From: Portulaca oleracea | Taxonomy: Eukaryota > Streptophyta > Magnoliopsida > Caryophyllales > Portulacaceae | Assembly: GCA_029582165.1 (NCBI GenBank) | Contig: CM055877.1 | Span: 23,325,355-23,389,354, forward strand | Direction: 5' to 3' | DNA: 64,000 nt | In this document: positions 1 to 11,194 of the stretch, piece after piece | Numbering within the stretch: the stretch's first letter is position 1 | Layout of the letters: each line of letters starts with the position of its first letter | Made by a program: the position numbers and the translations under genes | The notes under the pieces: generated by a model | What the model saw: the letters and a program-made list of their open reading frames with translations, nothing else | The model's database searches: none | Told to the model about the DNA's origin: nothing

Positions 1-1072
1 TTGTGAGGGTGCACTTAATCAAGTAGAGATTGAACTTTAGCGTTGAAATGTGTTTTCCTATAACTCAAATTTTTATGCAACTTATTCTAAAATTAAAAAT
101 ATATCAAATTTATTGTCTAATCAAATTTTATAATTTAAATTAACACAAAATGTACTGACACACAAAGAAGATATGATACTTTGAACACAAGATTTATATT
201 CGCTTTGTCCCTATTTACTTGTCACCTTGAATTGGGAGAATAGTAATATATGAAGATAATCAATAAAATTAGAGAAAACTATTATAAGATTATTTAAATT
301 GGTAAAAATTAATTATAAGAGATAAAATAATATAAATTATAAATTAAAATATAAGATGAAAAATAACTATAAAATAAATAAACTGGGATAGAGCAAGTAA
401 TTAAAATTTAACTATGCTAAACTTCTATGACCTTGTTCTTTGGTAAGGTTGAATATAAATCTCCCAATTTATTCTAACCTATACAAATTTATCCAAACCT
501 AACACAATTCTCCAAAAAAAAAAATCTCAATTTATCTTTATTTACTCTAATTTATCTATCAAAACTTGAAATTAATCTAACCAAAGAACATGACCTAAAT
601 TTATAGTGGGCTCCGTGGATATTGAAGTCAAACTTAAGTTGAATATGAAGACTCGCTGTAGGCCCATTTCTTTCTTAAACTGTTTCAACCTAAAAGTTAA
701 GTGAATTGACGGCCACTATTTTGTGCATCAAATTTTGGTGGGGTTGAGTGCAAAAGGTAGGAATGCGAGTGTTTGGAGGCCTTATCATAAAAGCAATTAC
801 TTTGTTAGTTTGGTAGATGCCCTCTGATTTGTAGGGACAAGGGAGTGCATGCCCATGTGCCCTAGCCAAGGGCATGATCCCTTTCCTTATTTTGCTGGGA
901 TACTCCCAACTTTGAATTTTAACTTTACAATGAAAACCACTTTATATATACGGAGTACTAGTTAACCCGTCTGTCTTATGGATCGGTTAAATGCACTTGA
1001 TTTGTATTTACTTGATCAAAAATATATGTACTCGCGTTTTTAATGTCAAATTTACATTCGCCATAACCAAAT
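1..1072. other. AT-rich intergenic DNA, no gene seen
   Basis: No reading frame with recognisable protein similarity occurs on either strand. The short frames here have no coding character. No terminal repeats or target-site duplications were identified. Confidence 0.5.
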
Positions 1073-1510
1073 ATAGCCTCCAATTATATTTAACTCGTTC
1101 GTCTGAATTGATAGGTTTAGTAGTTTGAGTTTCATTTGAAGCTATGATCCTTAGATATTGTATTCGAGTATGAAAATTAAATTTGTGCGTTAACAAAAAG
1201 TATAAGTATTTACCTAAATTCAAAATATGCCTGATTGACTTGTATTTAACTTTCCTGTCCGAATTGATATGTTTAGTAACTTGATTTTCTTTTGATTGTA
1301 GGATCCTTGGTTATTGTACTTAAGAGTAAAAGAGTAAAATTGTATGTGAAAACAGGCTACTAGACAAGTTGTTGACTACTTATTATACTTAAGGGTGAAA
1401 GAGTAAATTTGTAAGTGAACACAAGATATAAGACAAGCTGTTGATTAATTATTATATTGAAAAATAGAAGAGTAAATTCATGTGCAAACACAAACTAGCA
1501 GACAGGCTGT
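1073..1510. repeat. Degenerate direct repeats
   Basis: A block with the words TATTTAACT, GAATTGATA, GTTTAGTA and GATCCTT starts near 1085 and recurs near 1242. A shorter piece (TTATTATA ... GAGTAAATT ... AACACAA) recurs near 1379 and 1449. The copies are diverged. Nothing suggests coding function. It may be an old minisatellite or the remains of a duplicated transposon arm. Confidence 0.5.
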
Positions 1511-1746
1511 AAAATAATTTTTCGTTCTTTCCACTTTTATTGTATAGATGACTACCAAAATTCCCTTTAAATTTAACAATATCAAACAGAGTAGCTATTA
1601 TTTTTAGTAGTACATCACTCTCAACGTTAGAAATGTTGGAGGAAAGGGAGTAAACGGTATATAAATCAATGGGAACTCGCTTGGATAATACTAAGAGTCG
1701 TGGCCTAGTACTCACTTTCCTTAAGAACTATTTTCTATACAGTAAA

Positions 1747-2327
1747 TGTTCAAAGGGATAAAACTTAGCTCTTGTAACACTCAAGAAATAGGTTCTCACT
1801 TGAATCACTCAAGTATAGCTGCAGTCTAGACAAGAATGAGGATGTGATTAGCTTAGAATGGTGTGTCTCAAATAGCTTGGAATGTCTCCTATTTATAGGA
1901 GACTTCCACCCTCTCATGATATCCTTTAGTCAAAGGATAATCAAGAAACTTAATGGAGAGATTATCGCCTTAATATAACCTTGACCAAGTTAAGTCATAT
2001 AGCTGTTGGAATCCCTTAATAATCGTGCATAATAACAATATCAAACACTAATTACACAAAATCATATAGCCGTTAGCGTTAAAAACAATTATGGGTTCCA
2101 ACACGGTCCGTGTTGGGTGCAGCACGACCCGTGTTGTCTCAACACGACCTGTGTTGAGCCCAGAACAATTTCCTTTACTCTCTATAGACCAACACGACTC
2201 GTGTTGATCTCAGATTCACCAGTGTTGATCATATTCTTGATGTTTCACTTATATATGATCCTTATACTTGTTACATATAATTCCTTAAGCTATATAATTA
2301 ACTTATACTCTTGAAATATTTCCAACA
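1747..2327 (-). repeat. Copia 3' LTR (element read on minus strand)
   Basis: On the minus strand the segment begins TGTTGGAAATATTTC and ends CCCTTTGAACA, the TG...CA pattern of an LTR. A purine tract (AAATAACGGGGGAT, plus 2328-2341) abuts its start, as a polypurine tract should. Next upstream lies a copia RT/RNase H frame (2918-3945). A TATA box reading CTATAAATAGG on minus lies near 1895-1907. U3 holds a dyad array (separate entry). No second LTR is in the window, so the far boundary rests on the TG/CA rule alone. Confidence 0.7.
2098..2230. promoter_or_regulatory. CACG-CGTG dyad array in copia U3
   Basis: Four dyads: CCAACACGGTCCGTGTTGG at 2098-2116 (perfect apart from the centre base), then 2119-2137, 2139-2157 (TCAACACGACCTGTGTTGA) and 2189-2207 (CCAACACGACTCGTGTTGA), followed by a decayed fifth near 2210-2228. 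They sit about 200 bp upstream of the LTR TATA box on the minus strand. A role as transcription-factor sites is inference. Confidence 0.7.
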
Positions 2328-2917
2328 ATCCCCCGTTATTTCAAGAGTATGTAAAAACCCTTGAAATAACTTTTCTTAAGGAGCTTATACCCCCGCTATT
2401 TGATATATACCTTAACTTGTAACCACCAGAGAACCCACAAAACATATGCCTAATGAAAAGTAGATTACTCTTTGAACTTTTCAATTAGTGTATATGAGCC
2501 AAAATTGAATCCAAATCACAAAGTAGACATGTCTTTGAACTTTGGATTTATATTGACCAACTATACTCATAACACACATACATTTTTAGATCTTGAGTGT
2601 AAAACTTAGACACTTTTATCCGGCCTTGTGTCCTTATCCTTCATAAGTGTTTTGGAACTTTAGCTCATAGTTCCTTTATGCAGCCACACGTTACACTTAC
2701 ATAGGTAGACTTTGTAATTATAGCACCCCTGTAATTAGGCTTTCCACAAAGTCCATTAAGAGTATTACTACTCAACCTCTTATCATTACAGATTTCTAAG
2801 CATCACTTGACCTTGGGATGAAAAATGATGCTTCCTACCAATTTAAACAACTCCGTACTCATTTGAACTTTAGAAATTGGTGGTATTCCAATTCGTAAAG
2901 TTGAGTCTTTGTTGTAA
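2328..2917 (-). other. Copia 3' untranslated region
   Basis: Lies between the stop of the copia RNase H frame (2918) and the LTR start at 2327. It contains the polypurine tract at 2328-2341 and otherwise no frame or repeat of note. Confidence 0.55.
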
Positions 2918-3945
2918 TTAGTAATTCTTTGAGCTACAATCCATCCCTATTGAAGTACCTATTATCAAATCTTTAGTCAATCCTTTGGTTAGAGAATCAG
3001 CTATATTTTCTTTTGATTTGACATAACTTAAAGTCACTACTTCATCCCTTATAAGTTGATGTACATAAGCATGTCTTAAACCAATGTGCCTTGACTTGCC
3101 ATTGTAGACATGACTATATACAATATCAAGAGTAGACTTGCTATCACAATGAATTGTGATAGGTGCCATTGGCTTATACCAAACCAGTATTTCCAATAAT
3201 AAGTTCCTTAATCATTCCGCTTCCTTACAAGCAGCATACAACGCAACTAATTCCGAAGACATAGTGGAATTCGCTATATTAGCTTGTTTCTTGGATCTCC
3301 AAGAAACTGCTCCACCTTCTAGTAGGAACACCCAACCACTAGTGGAAGAGAAATCTCCTTTATTAATCCAACTCGCATCTGAGTATTCTTCTAATACCGA
3401 AGGTTCTCCCTTACAGGTGAGTTGATAATCTTTAGTACCAGCTAGATATCTTAATACTTTCCGAATTGCAAACCAATGCATATTACTCGGATTACTTGTA
3501 AACCTACTTAACATGCCAATTGCATAAGCAATATATGGCCTTGTACTTGTCATAGCATACATGAGACTTCCTATCAACTTAGCATATTCAAGTTGATTAA
3601 CCAGAGAACCCAAATTTTTCTTTAGTTTTTTATTTGAATCATAAGGTGTCACTGTTTGATATATCTTATCACCTCCAAACTTGTTCAATACTTCCTCAAT
3701 GTAATGCTCTTGAGACAAACTTATTCTATCATTATTTCTAATGATCTTAATACCAAGAATTACATTCGCTTCACCCATGTCCTTCATAGAGAACTTTGAG
3801 GATAGAAATTCTTTGGTCTTATTAACTTGTTCCATGTCGGTCCCAAAGATCAACATGTCATCAACGTATAGGCATATAATCACCCCTTTTCCATTCTAAA
3901 ACTTATAGTATATGCACTTATCCGATTCATTGATCCTACAATCCA
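2918..3945 (-). pseudogene. Ty1/copia reverse transcriptase and RNase H remnant
   Basis: This is the C-terminal part of a copia polyprotein: the RT palm with catalytic motif YVDDM (near 3860), the connection, and RNase H. The RNase H part shows DASW, TMSSELVAL and CDSKSTLD around its acidic residues, then the terminal DSLTKGL motif near 2985. RT copies element RNA to DNA and RNase H removes the RNA strand. The frame is continuous over about 320 codons except for a TGA at 3209-3211, where neighbouring residues suggest a tryptophan was lost, and another stop near 3899. RT fingers, integrase and gag are absent; similarity ends near 3945. It lies directly upstream of its PPT and LTR, so this is a 5'-truncated but fairly young copia copy. 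Confidence 0.88.
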
Positions 3946-4017
3946 ATTTTATTTTTTTTTTGGACCACCAGAATACAAACTGAAAGTAGGGATTATCGCC
4001 ATCCAATTTGTAAAATA

Positions 4018-4021
4018 TGGG

Positions 4022-4092
<71 letters not shown>

Positions 4093-4225
4093 CATCATTT
4101 CGTGTTAGATATATATCTGGTGTTAATTTATAGAAATAATTGTTAAATTCTGAGAATATGTCTTTTATCGCCTTATGTATTCGCTTTAATTAATTGTGAG
4201 TTCAAATGGATTAAAATCCCTTATA

Positions 4226-4306
<81 letters not shown>
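4018..4306. repeat. ATT and AT microsatellites
   Basis: An (ATT)n run at about 4022-4063 passes into (AT)n to 4091. A second pure (AT)n run spans about 4229-4298. They lie immediately before the first transposase codons of the CACTA element, where its left end would be expected. Confidence 0.9.
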
Positions 4307-4324
4307 TATGCAACTAAGTACATA

Positions 4325-6013
4325 ATGGAGAGTAGTAGAAAATGGATGTACGAAAGACATGATGGTGAATATCTTAGTGCGGAATTCGTACTTAGGGTGG
4401 ATAAAGAATTTATACGGTTGCAAAAACAAGGTAGTAGTTCGGGGAAATTTAGGTGTCCTTGTAGCAAATGTAATAAAGTTGAAGTACCGTGACGAGGATA
4501 CTGTGAAGTTACACTTGTACAAACACGGCTTCCGTCCAAATTATTATGTTTGATAAGCCACGGGGAGAAATTTGAGCCTCTCGGAGGTAGTGGTCAAACC
4601 TAAAACACTGTTGTTGATCGGTCTTCTAGTAATGGAGGTGTCAACAGTATGCAAGAAATGATCACCGACGCCATGGGGCATATGACTTTGAGCTGTAGTG
4701 ATGATACGAGAGAAGATGAGCCAGAGGAAGGGACTAAGAAGTTCTTAGAAATGCTCGATGCCTCCAAAAAGCCTTTGTATGAAGGTTGCGACGCGTCGTT
4801 GTTGTCGGTTGTGTTCACGGATGATTAACATAAAATGTGAGTACAATTTCCCAAATAAAGCCGTCGACAATCTGTTAGCCTTAATGAAAGACGTATGTCC
4901 CCCTGGCAATGAGATGAAAGACACCTACTATCAAGCGAAGAAATTGCTAGGTGCGTTAGAACTTCCACATGAGAGAATCGACGCGCATTCGAATGGGTGC
5001 GTGTTGTTTTGGAGGGAGAAACTTGAGTTAGATACGTGTTACCACTGCGGAGTCGATAGGTATGCTAAAATGACGATACGTGGAAAACGCATTGCACACA
5101 AGGAGTTGATTTACTTCCCAATGGGGCCGAGGTTGCAAAGATTGTGTGCAACTAAGACATCAGCAGAGCACATGAGGTGACACTTAAAGAATGCACGTGA
5201 CGATGGATCTATGGTTCATCCGTGTGACAGTGAAGCGTGGAAGCATTTTGATACCCTCCATAAAGGAATTTGTGTCTGAACCCCGGAACGTACGGTTGGG
5301 GATATGCACAGATGGTTTTGCACCTTTCGGTAGTTTCGGTCAATCATATTCATGTTTGTCGGTGATTGCAACTCCATATAATTTGCCACCTTGGTTGTGC
5401 ATGAAGAAGCAATACTTGTTTCTGAACTTGTTAATTCCTGGATCGAAAAGTCTGAAGAGAAATCTTGATGTCTACTTGCAACCGTTAATCGATGAGTTGA
5501 AACAATTATTGGAGGTTGGAATTGACACGTACGATGTCTCCAAGAAGTAGAATTTTAAAATGAAGGCATCCGTGTTGTGGACTATTAGAATTTTTCGGCT
5601 TACGGAAGGCTTTCTAGTTGGACCACAGCTGGTAAAATGTCGTGTCCCTACTGTATGGAGAATACAAAGGCTAGATGGTTACAGCATGGTAGGAAACATT
5701 CTTGGTTCGATTGTCATAGACAATTTCTCCTAGAGAACCATCCATTTCGAAAACATAAGAGCGTTTTCTCAAAGAATAAGGAAAAAAATTCTCCTCCACC
5801 CCCTCGATTGAACGGGGAACAAATTTGGAATCGTGTATGTAATTTCCCGAGCTCCACAGAACAACTTAACCGTGTTGAGGGGTATCTAGAGTCTCACAAT
5901 TGGAACAAGAGAAGCATAATTTGAGAGTTGTCGTATTGGAAAGATCTTAAAATCTTACACAACTTGGATGTCATGCATGTTGAGAAGAATGTATTTGATC
6001 AAGTGTTGAGCAT
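4325..6013 (+). pseudogene. CACTA TNP2 transposase, N-terminal half
   Basis: Starts with a transposase-associated domain: the frame from ATG 4325 (MESSRKWMYER) includes the zinc-binding pattern CPCSKC near 4460. It breaks by frameshift near 4490. Further pieces belong to the TNP2 domain: 4830-5180 (DTYYQAKKLLGAL, then HRIDAH-like and CYHCG motifs), 5190-5550 (CTDGFAPFG, PPWLCMK, IPGSK, YLQPLIDELK), 5637-5935 (CPYCMENTKARWL, SWFDCHRQFL) and 5940-6013 (HNLDVMHVEKNVFDQ). Several stops and frameshifts separate the pieces. The transposase should bind element ends and catalyse excision. The frame ends at the inserted solo LTR and resumes beyond it. Confidence 0.85.
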
Positions 6014-7041
6014 TGTTCAAGCTATAATATAGTCAGGGTTGTTTATCGTATCCACAGGGAGCAAGGTTCTTTTAATCGAAACTTTCACTACATTGCCTAG
6101 TTCAAGGTAAAAAGAGTATTAAGATAGGATGGGGGGAAACAGAGACAGATTAGTAGATAAAATCAGAGAAAAGGGGCCCAAGGGTCAGTTTTCGCCACCT
6201 AATGGTTACCCTCAAACAAAGCAATCTCGGACAAAGCACTAAACCAAGCTTGAAGTTAGGATATTGCAAGAATAAAGCCACTTCGGGGCCTCTCTCTAGG
6301 TATTCCCGAATTTAACCCCCGAGGTTTGTCCACTAATTTCTTGAGGACGCACCTAAAGAGTTTGAAATGCAAATCTCCCTACCCGAACTCCTCCACTATT
6401 CTCATGTGGATTCGTTCAAATATCCATTCGAATACTCTAAAGACTATGTTTGAGTAGATTTAATGGACTTTCACCACTAAATCACATAGTCAATAGGGTG
6501 GTCGAATGAAAACTTCATAAACAAGGCCTAATACTCTATCTAGAACTAACTCTAAGCAAGGGATCCCATTATGGGCTAAACCTTCCCCTAAACCCTAAGG
6601 AAACTAGCCACTAATATGCTAACTAACATTAAAACTAACAAACCTAGAACAAGAAATCTAATCATGATATTAAGGAAAGAAACACAACAAGATTAATCAT
6701 AAAGAACTAATTAAAACAAATAATAAAAGAAGGAAAGAAACTTACCCAAATAAGAACTAGGAAGATAAGAGTAAATAGAAAAAAATCCAAAGCTTGAATA
6801 ATAAGTCTTCGAAATAAATGCCCCTTGATTGCAATAATCCAAAGCCAAATACAATAAAGGCAAAGCTTGAGAGTAAATGAGGGTAGAATCTACCAAGAAA
6901 CTGGTGCTAAGTAGCTCCGAAAAGGAAAGATGAACAGTAAATGAAAGCTGCTAGGTTTAGATTTGGACCGATTTTATATACATAAGGGAAAAAAAACACA
7001 AAACACAATCATTTTAGCCCCTAAAATTCCACCAGTCAGGG

Positions 7042-7376
7042 TCGTCACGGGCACTACCCCTAATCGTCACGCCCGTGACGAGGCGATTCCAAAACCGCGG
7101 ACTTGAATTCTTCGCTGTGGTAGCGGGCGCTACCAACGGACGTCACGCCCGCTATCTCCTGGAAATCAGCTCCTTGCTAAAACTCTCCAGCAGGGCACGG
7201 GCACTACCTTTGGGGGTAACGACCGTGACCTCGTTCGACATTTTGACAATTAATTCCTCTAACTTGGTCACGGCCGCTACAAATGGGATCACGCCCGTGA
7301 CCACCTTGACTTGGCCTTTTGCTTGATTCCTTCCACTTAGTCACGGGCGCTACAAAATGGGGTCACGCCCGTGACC
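7042..7376. promoter_or_regulatory. Five-unit dyad array in solo-LTR U3
   Basis: Units of about 36 nt read GTCACGGGCGCTAC, a short loop, then TCACGCCCGTGAC, so each folds on itself. They begin near 7042, 7119, 7195, 7265 and 7339, giving a regular spacing of about 70-77 nt. The second and third are more decayed. The array lies upstream, on minus, of the LTR TATA box near 6975. Confidence 0.72.
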
Positions 7377-7488
7377 TCCTAGGGAATTCCTTGTCTTCTC
7401 TTGGCCTTGGAGATGAGGGTTGTCTTCCGGGGTCCCGGGGCGGCTTCCTGGAAATCCCGAGAGGGGATTCTAGGCATCAACGAACTCA

Positions 7489-7627
7489 GGGCATGTTTGG
7501 AGAGAAAAGTGGAATGGGTTGGGTATGGAATTAGAATCCTAAGGGGTTGGGTATGGAATTAGAACCCTGAAATGAAAGTGTTTGGTGAGCAGTGGAATGG
7601 AATTAAAACTATAGTCACAGTATTTGT

Positions 7628-7702
<75 letters not shown>

Positions 7703-8531
7703 GACAATAATAAAATTTAATAATTATCAATTATTAATTAGTTATTATTATATATTAATTAATAATATTATTACTATAAATTATAAATTATTATTTTTTA
7801 TTAATTAATAATTATTATCAATGGAAAATAATTAAATATAATAATAATTAATTAATTTTTAATTTTTGACATTTGTGTCAATTAGTAATTTTATTATATT
7901 AATTATTAATTATTAATAATTATAATTATTAATTAATTAATAATAATTATCAATTATTATTAACTAATTATAATAATTAATTATTAATTATTAATATATA
8001 TGTTTATTATTAATTATTAACTATTAATTACTAATTTTCATATTACTAAATTACTAATTATTATAAATTAATATTGATTAAAAACATTTAATAATTCATT
8101 ATTAGTAATAATTATTAGTATTTACATTTATAATAATTATTGTTATTATAATTATTATTAATAATTATAATTATTATCATGATTATTATTATTATTATTG
8201 TTATTATAAATTATTATAAATTTTTATAATTATTACTATAATTATTATTAATTAATATTAATAATAATTATTATTAATAATTATTATTATAATTATTATT
8301 ATTATTATGATTATGATTATTTATTATAATAATTATTATAATTATTATTAATTATTAATTATAATTATAATTATAATTATAATTATAATTATAATTATAA
8401 TTATAATTATAATTATAATTATAATTATAATTATAATTATAATTATAATTATAATTATAATTATAATTATAATTATAATTATAATTATAATTATAATTAT
8501 AATTATAATTATAATTATAATTATAATTATA

Positions 8532-8564
<33 letters not shown>

Positions 8565-8569
8565 GTTAC

Positions 8570-8636
<67 letters not shown>

Positions 8637-8836
8637 GGTTTTGTTGTTGTTGTGAAAGAAAAGGGATACCCTATTCCCCTCACATTTGGGAGGTTTCTAA
8701 TCCCCCTATTTGGGAGGGATAGCAAATCCCTAGGGATTGCAATTCCATTCCAGAAACTGCTCTCCAAACAGAAAAAACAGGAACTAGAATCCATTCCTAC
8801 TCAATTCCATTCCTATTTTGCTCACCAAACATGCCC
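7489..8836. mobile_element. Tourist-like (PIF/Harbinger) TIR element with microsatellite core
   Basis: Terminal inverted repeats GGGCATGTTTGG (7489-7500) and CCAAACATGCCC (8825-8836) are perfect over 12 bp and decay inwards (GGAATGG...CCATTCC words). They are flanked by TCA on both sides (7486-7488, 8837-8839), a 3-bp target duplication as made by PIF/Harbinger elements. The core is almost wholly AAT/ATT and AATTAT microsatellite plus other AT-only DNA (about 7630-8640). There is no transposase frame. Confidence 0.7.
7630..8640. repeat. Long AAT/ATT/AATTAT microsatellite tract
   Basis: (AAT)n at 7630-7660 switches to (ATT)n to 7702. Irregular AT-only DNA follows, then a nearly pure AATTAT hexamer array at about 8360-8532 and (ATT)n at 8533-8637. 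The strand switch AAT to ATT at 7661 makes an inverted tract able to fold. Long frames here are low-complexity artefacts. Confidence 0.92.
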
Positions 8837-8978
8837 TCAACTTTTCCCATGAAACGAACCCAAACTAACCTGCACAAAACTAGTAAAAACACGAATAAGA
8901 AACATTTATTATGAAAGGAGACAAACTAAAATTCTAAGTAAAAAGAGAAACATTTAGGCTAAAAAACAAGCCTAAACA

Positions 8979-10958
8979 AGCATCTTCATGAGTGTTAAGG
9001 GGAAGACAAAGGACGATAAGAACTTGCGTAGGGACCTAGCCACCCATTGCAAGCGTCATCGGCTAAACATTCAAGAAACTCATAACGATGATGAGACAAG
9101 CACTGAAACTATGCCGAATGCTCCTTATCAAATGGGTAAAGAAGAAATTAAGGCCTTGTGTGAGTGGTTGAAAGACCTCAAACTCTCTGATGGCTATGCA
9201 AACAACCTGAGTAGATGTGTCGATTCGAAAAATTCAAAATTGCATGGTTTGAAGAGCCATGATTGTCATGTATTCATGGAGAGGCTGTTACCAATTGCAA
9301 CCAGGGAGCTACTTCCTCAAAAAGTTTGGAAATTATTGACTGAACTCAGCCAGTTCTTCAGAGATTTATGTGTTTGTAATTTAAAGGTGAGTGATATGAT
9401 CCGATTAGAGAGAAACATACCAGAAATAATATGCAAGTTGGAAATGATATTTCCCATGCCTTCTTCAATGTCATGGAACACCTTCCAGTACATCTTCCTT
9501 ACGAAGTAGCAATGGGAGGACAAGTGTAGTACAGGTGGATGTATCCTTTTGAAAGGTACTTACTTACCTTACATAGTTAACATGATGTGTACTATGTAAC
9601 TTAAGGAAACATCAATGTTTGTTACTTATAAAATGTTGTAGATTTTTGCGTCATTTAAAGAAAAAAGTGGGCAACAAGGCACGAGTAGAAGGGTCTATCT
9701 GCAATGCATACCTAACAAAGGAGATAACAAACTTCTGTGCTGCATATTTTGCCCCGGAAGTTCAGACAAAGTTAAGGGATTTTAAAAGAAACGCATGCCC
9801 TGATGTGGAGCACGTTAACGATGTTAATGAACCCCTCCCTGATGTGTTCTCCTCAAACATGGGATATGCTCCTAGTGAGGGTCAAAAGAGGTACCTCAAC
9901 CAACAAGAGTATGTTGCGGCGCATGCATACGTTCTTTCAAACAGCGAGTTGTTGGAAAACTATGAAAGGTATCAACGCTTGCACGCCGCTATGTGTATGT
10001 ACATGCTCTTTGTAACTAATTACCTACTTAACACCTTAAATAATTTATTGAAAGGAAATTTGAAGAAGAAATGATCATATCGCATCCACGCACACAAGTA
10101 GGGGATTTGTGGAGCAAATTTGACAAACAATTCCCTGAATGGTTTAGACGAAAGGTGAACAATCAAGTCTCATTGAATTAATAAGATTCTACTTCAATTA
10201 TCATAATGATGTCTACTTGATGTTGACGACCTTGCTAAAATTTTATTGTGTAGGCTATCAATGCAAATGAAACAAATGACTTTATTCTATCGTTAGCCTA
10301 TGATCCTAACAAAAATGTGCGTCGGTGGAACCATTACTACATAAACAACTACAATTTCCAAGTTGAACGGCAAGAAAAGTCAAATGGCAACTCTGGGGTA
10401 TATATCAAAGGAATGCATGGCGTAGACTTCTATGGGACTCTTCAAGAAGTAATTGAGTTGGAATACTTAGGAAAATTTGGCAAGTACAAAGTTGTTTTGT
10501 TCAAAGTTGATTGGTTTGACTCCATCCTTGGTTTGAATAAACATGAGCATTACAATCTCGTTGATGTCAACCACACAAAATGGTATAAAGTATATGAACC
10601 ATTCGTGCTGGCATCCCAAGCGATGCAAGTGTTTTATATTCGTTATCCTAGTATGAGGCGAGATAGAAGCCAATGGTGGGTGACACTCATCATAAAGCCG
10701 GGGTCAACGATTGATGACATTGATGATGTCGCATATCAAGAGGATAACACTGAAAATCCTCCCACACTGTCTGGCTTTGACGAGGACCAAATTGAAGATT
10801 TAGATGATTTAGTTGATGAGTTGAATGATGAGGAACCCATGAACGATTATGCTAATGAATCCATTATAGGGGAAGAGGGAGGGGGAATAGAGGGGGATAA
10901 TATGTTAGAGCCTATTTGTACCGAGATTATTAGTAGTGAGGATGAAGATGAAAATTAG
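8979..10958 (+). pseudogene. CACTA TNP2 transposase, C-terminal half (DUF4218 and DUF4216 regions)
   Basis: The frame resumes after the solo LTR (SVKGKTKDDKN, 8988). The DUF4218-like region follows: LKSHDCHVFMERLLP, LTELSQFFRDLC, IPEIICKLEMIFP. It runs to 9509, then jumps frame to a piece at 9619-10060 (VEGSICNAYLTKEI). The last piece, 10260-10958, is a DUF4216-like domain (GVDFYGTLQEVIELEY, KYKVVLFKVDWFD) with a very acidic tail (DEDQIEDLDDLVDELNDEE). Gaps at 9510-9640 and 10060-10260 may be introns. This part is much better preserved than the N-terminal half. Domain order matches intact CACTA transposases. Confidence 0.85.
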
Positions 10959-11194
10959 TAGTGAATTACAATCGTATGATTAATGTGTAACAAGTTAATA
11001 TTTGATATACATTACTAGTCATTATCATGTATTCTATTCGTACCAAGCTGTATATTTTTCATGTACTAAATCAAATCAAGCATCGAGCTGATTTAGTTGA
11101 AGCCAATGTATTCTACTCTTACGAATGCTATTCTTTTTCATATACAATATTGGTACTAACTTGTGTTTTGATTTTACCTTGCATTAATTTTTAT

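Larger units (their letters stand above)
6014..8978 (-). mobile_element. Solo LTR inserted in the CACTA transposase
   Basis: The segment starts TGTTCAAGC and ends CCTAAACA (TG...CA) and is flanked by the exact 5-bp duplication AGCAT (6009-6013 and 8979-8983). Removing the LTR and one duplication restores the TNP2 frame. The inner edge resembles Athila/Tat LTR ends: ATCGTATCCACAGGG near 6053 is comparable to the Athila LTR here. A TATA-like TATATAAAAT lies on minus near 6975. Without the later Tourist-like insertion (7489-8836) the LTR is about 1.6 kb. No internal retroelement sequence is present, so it is a recombination product. Lineage assignment is inference. Confidence 0.82.

Noticed and set aside
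690..875. Short frame with a Met start near the left edge
   Set aside because: 61 residues, no domain, no promoter or conservation evidence.
2098..2230. Dyads as rho-independent-type terminators or hairpin RNA genes
   Set aside because: Eukaryotic sequence; the dyads are imperfect, repeated and confined to U3 positions, which fits regulatory sites better.
8348..8794. A 148-residue frame on minus and similar Ile/Asn-run frames
   Set aside because: Pure translation of ATT/AATTAT microsatellite; no protein.
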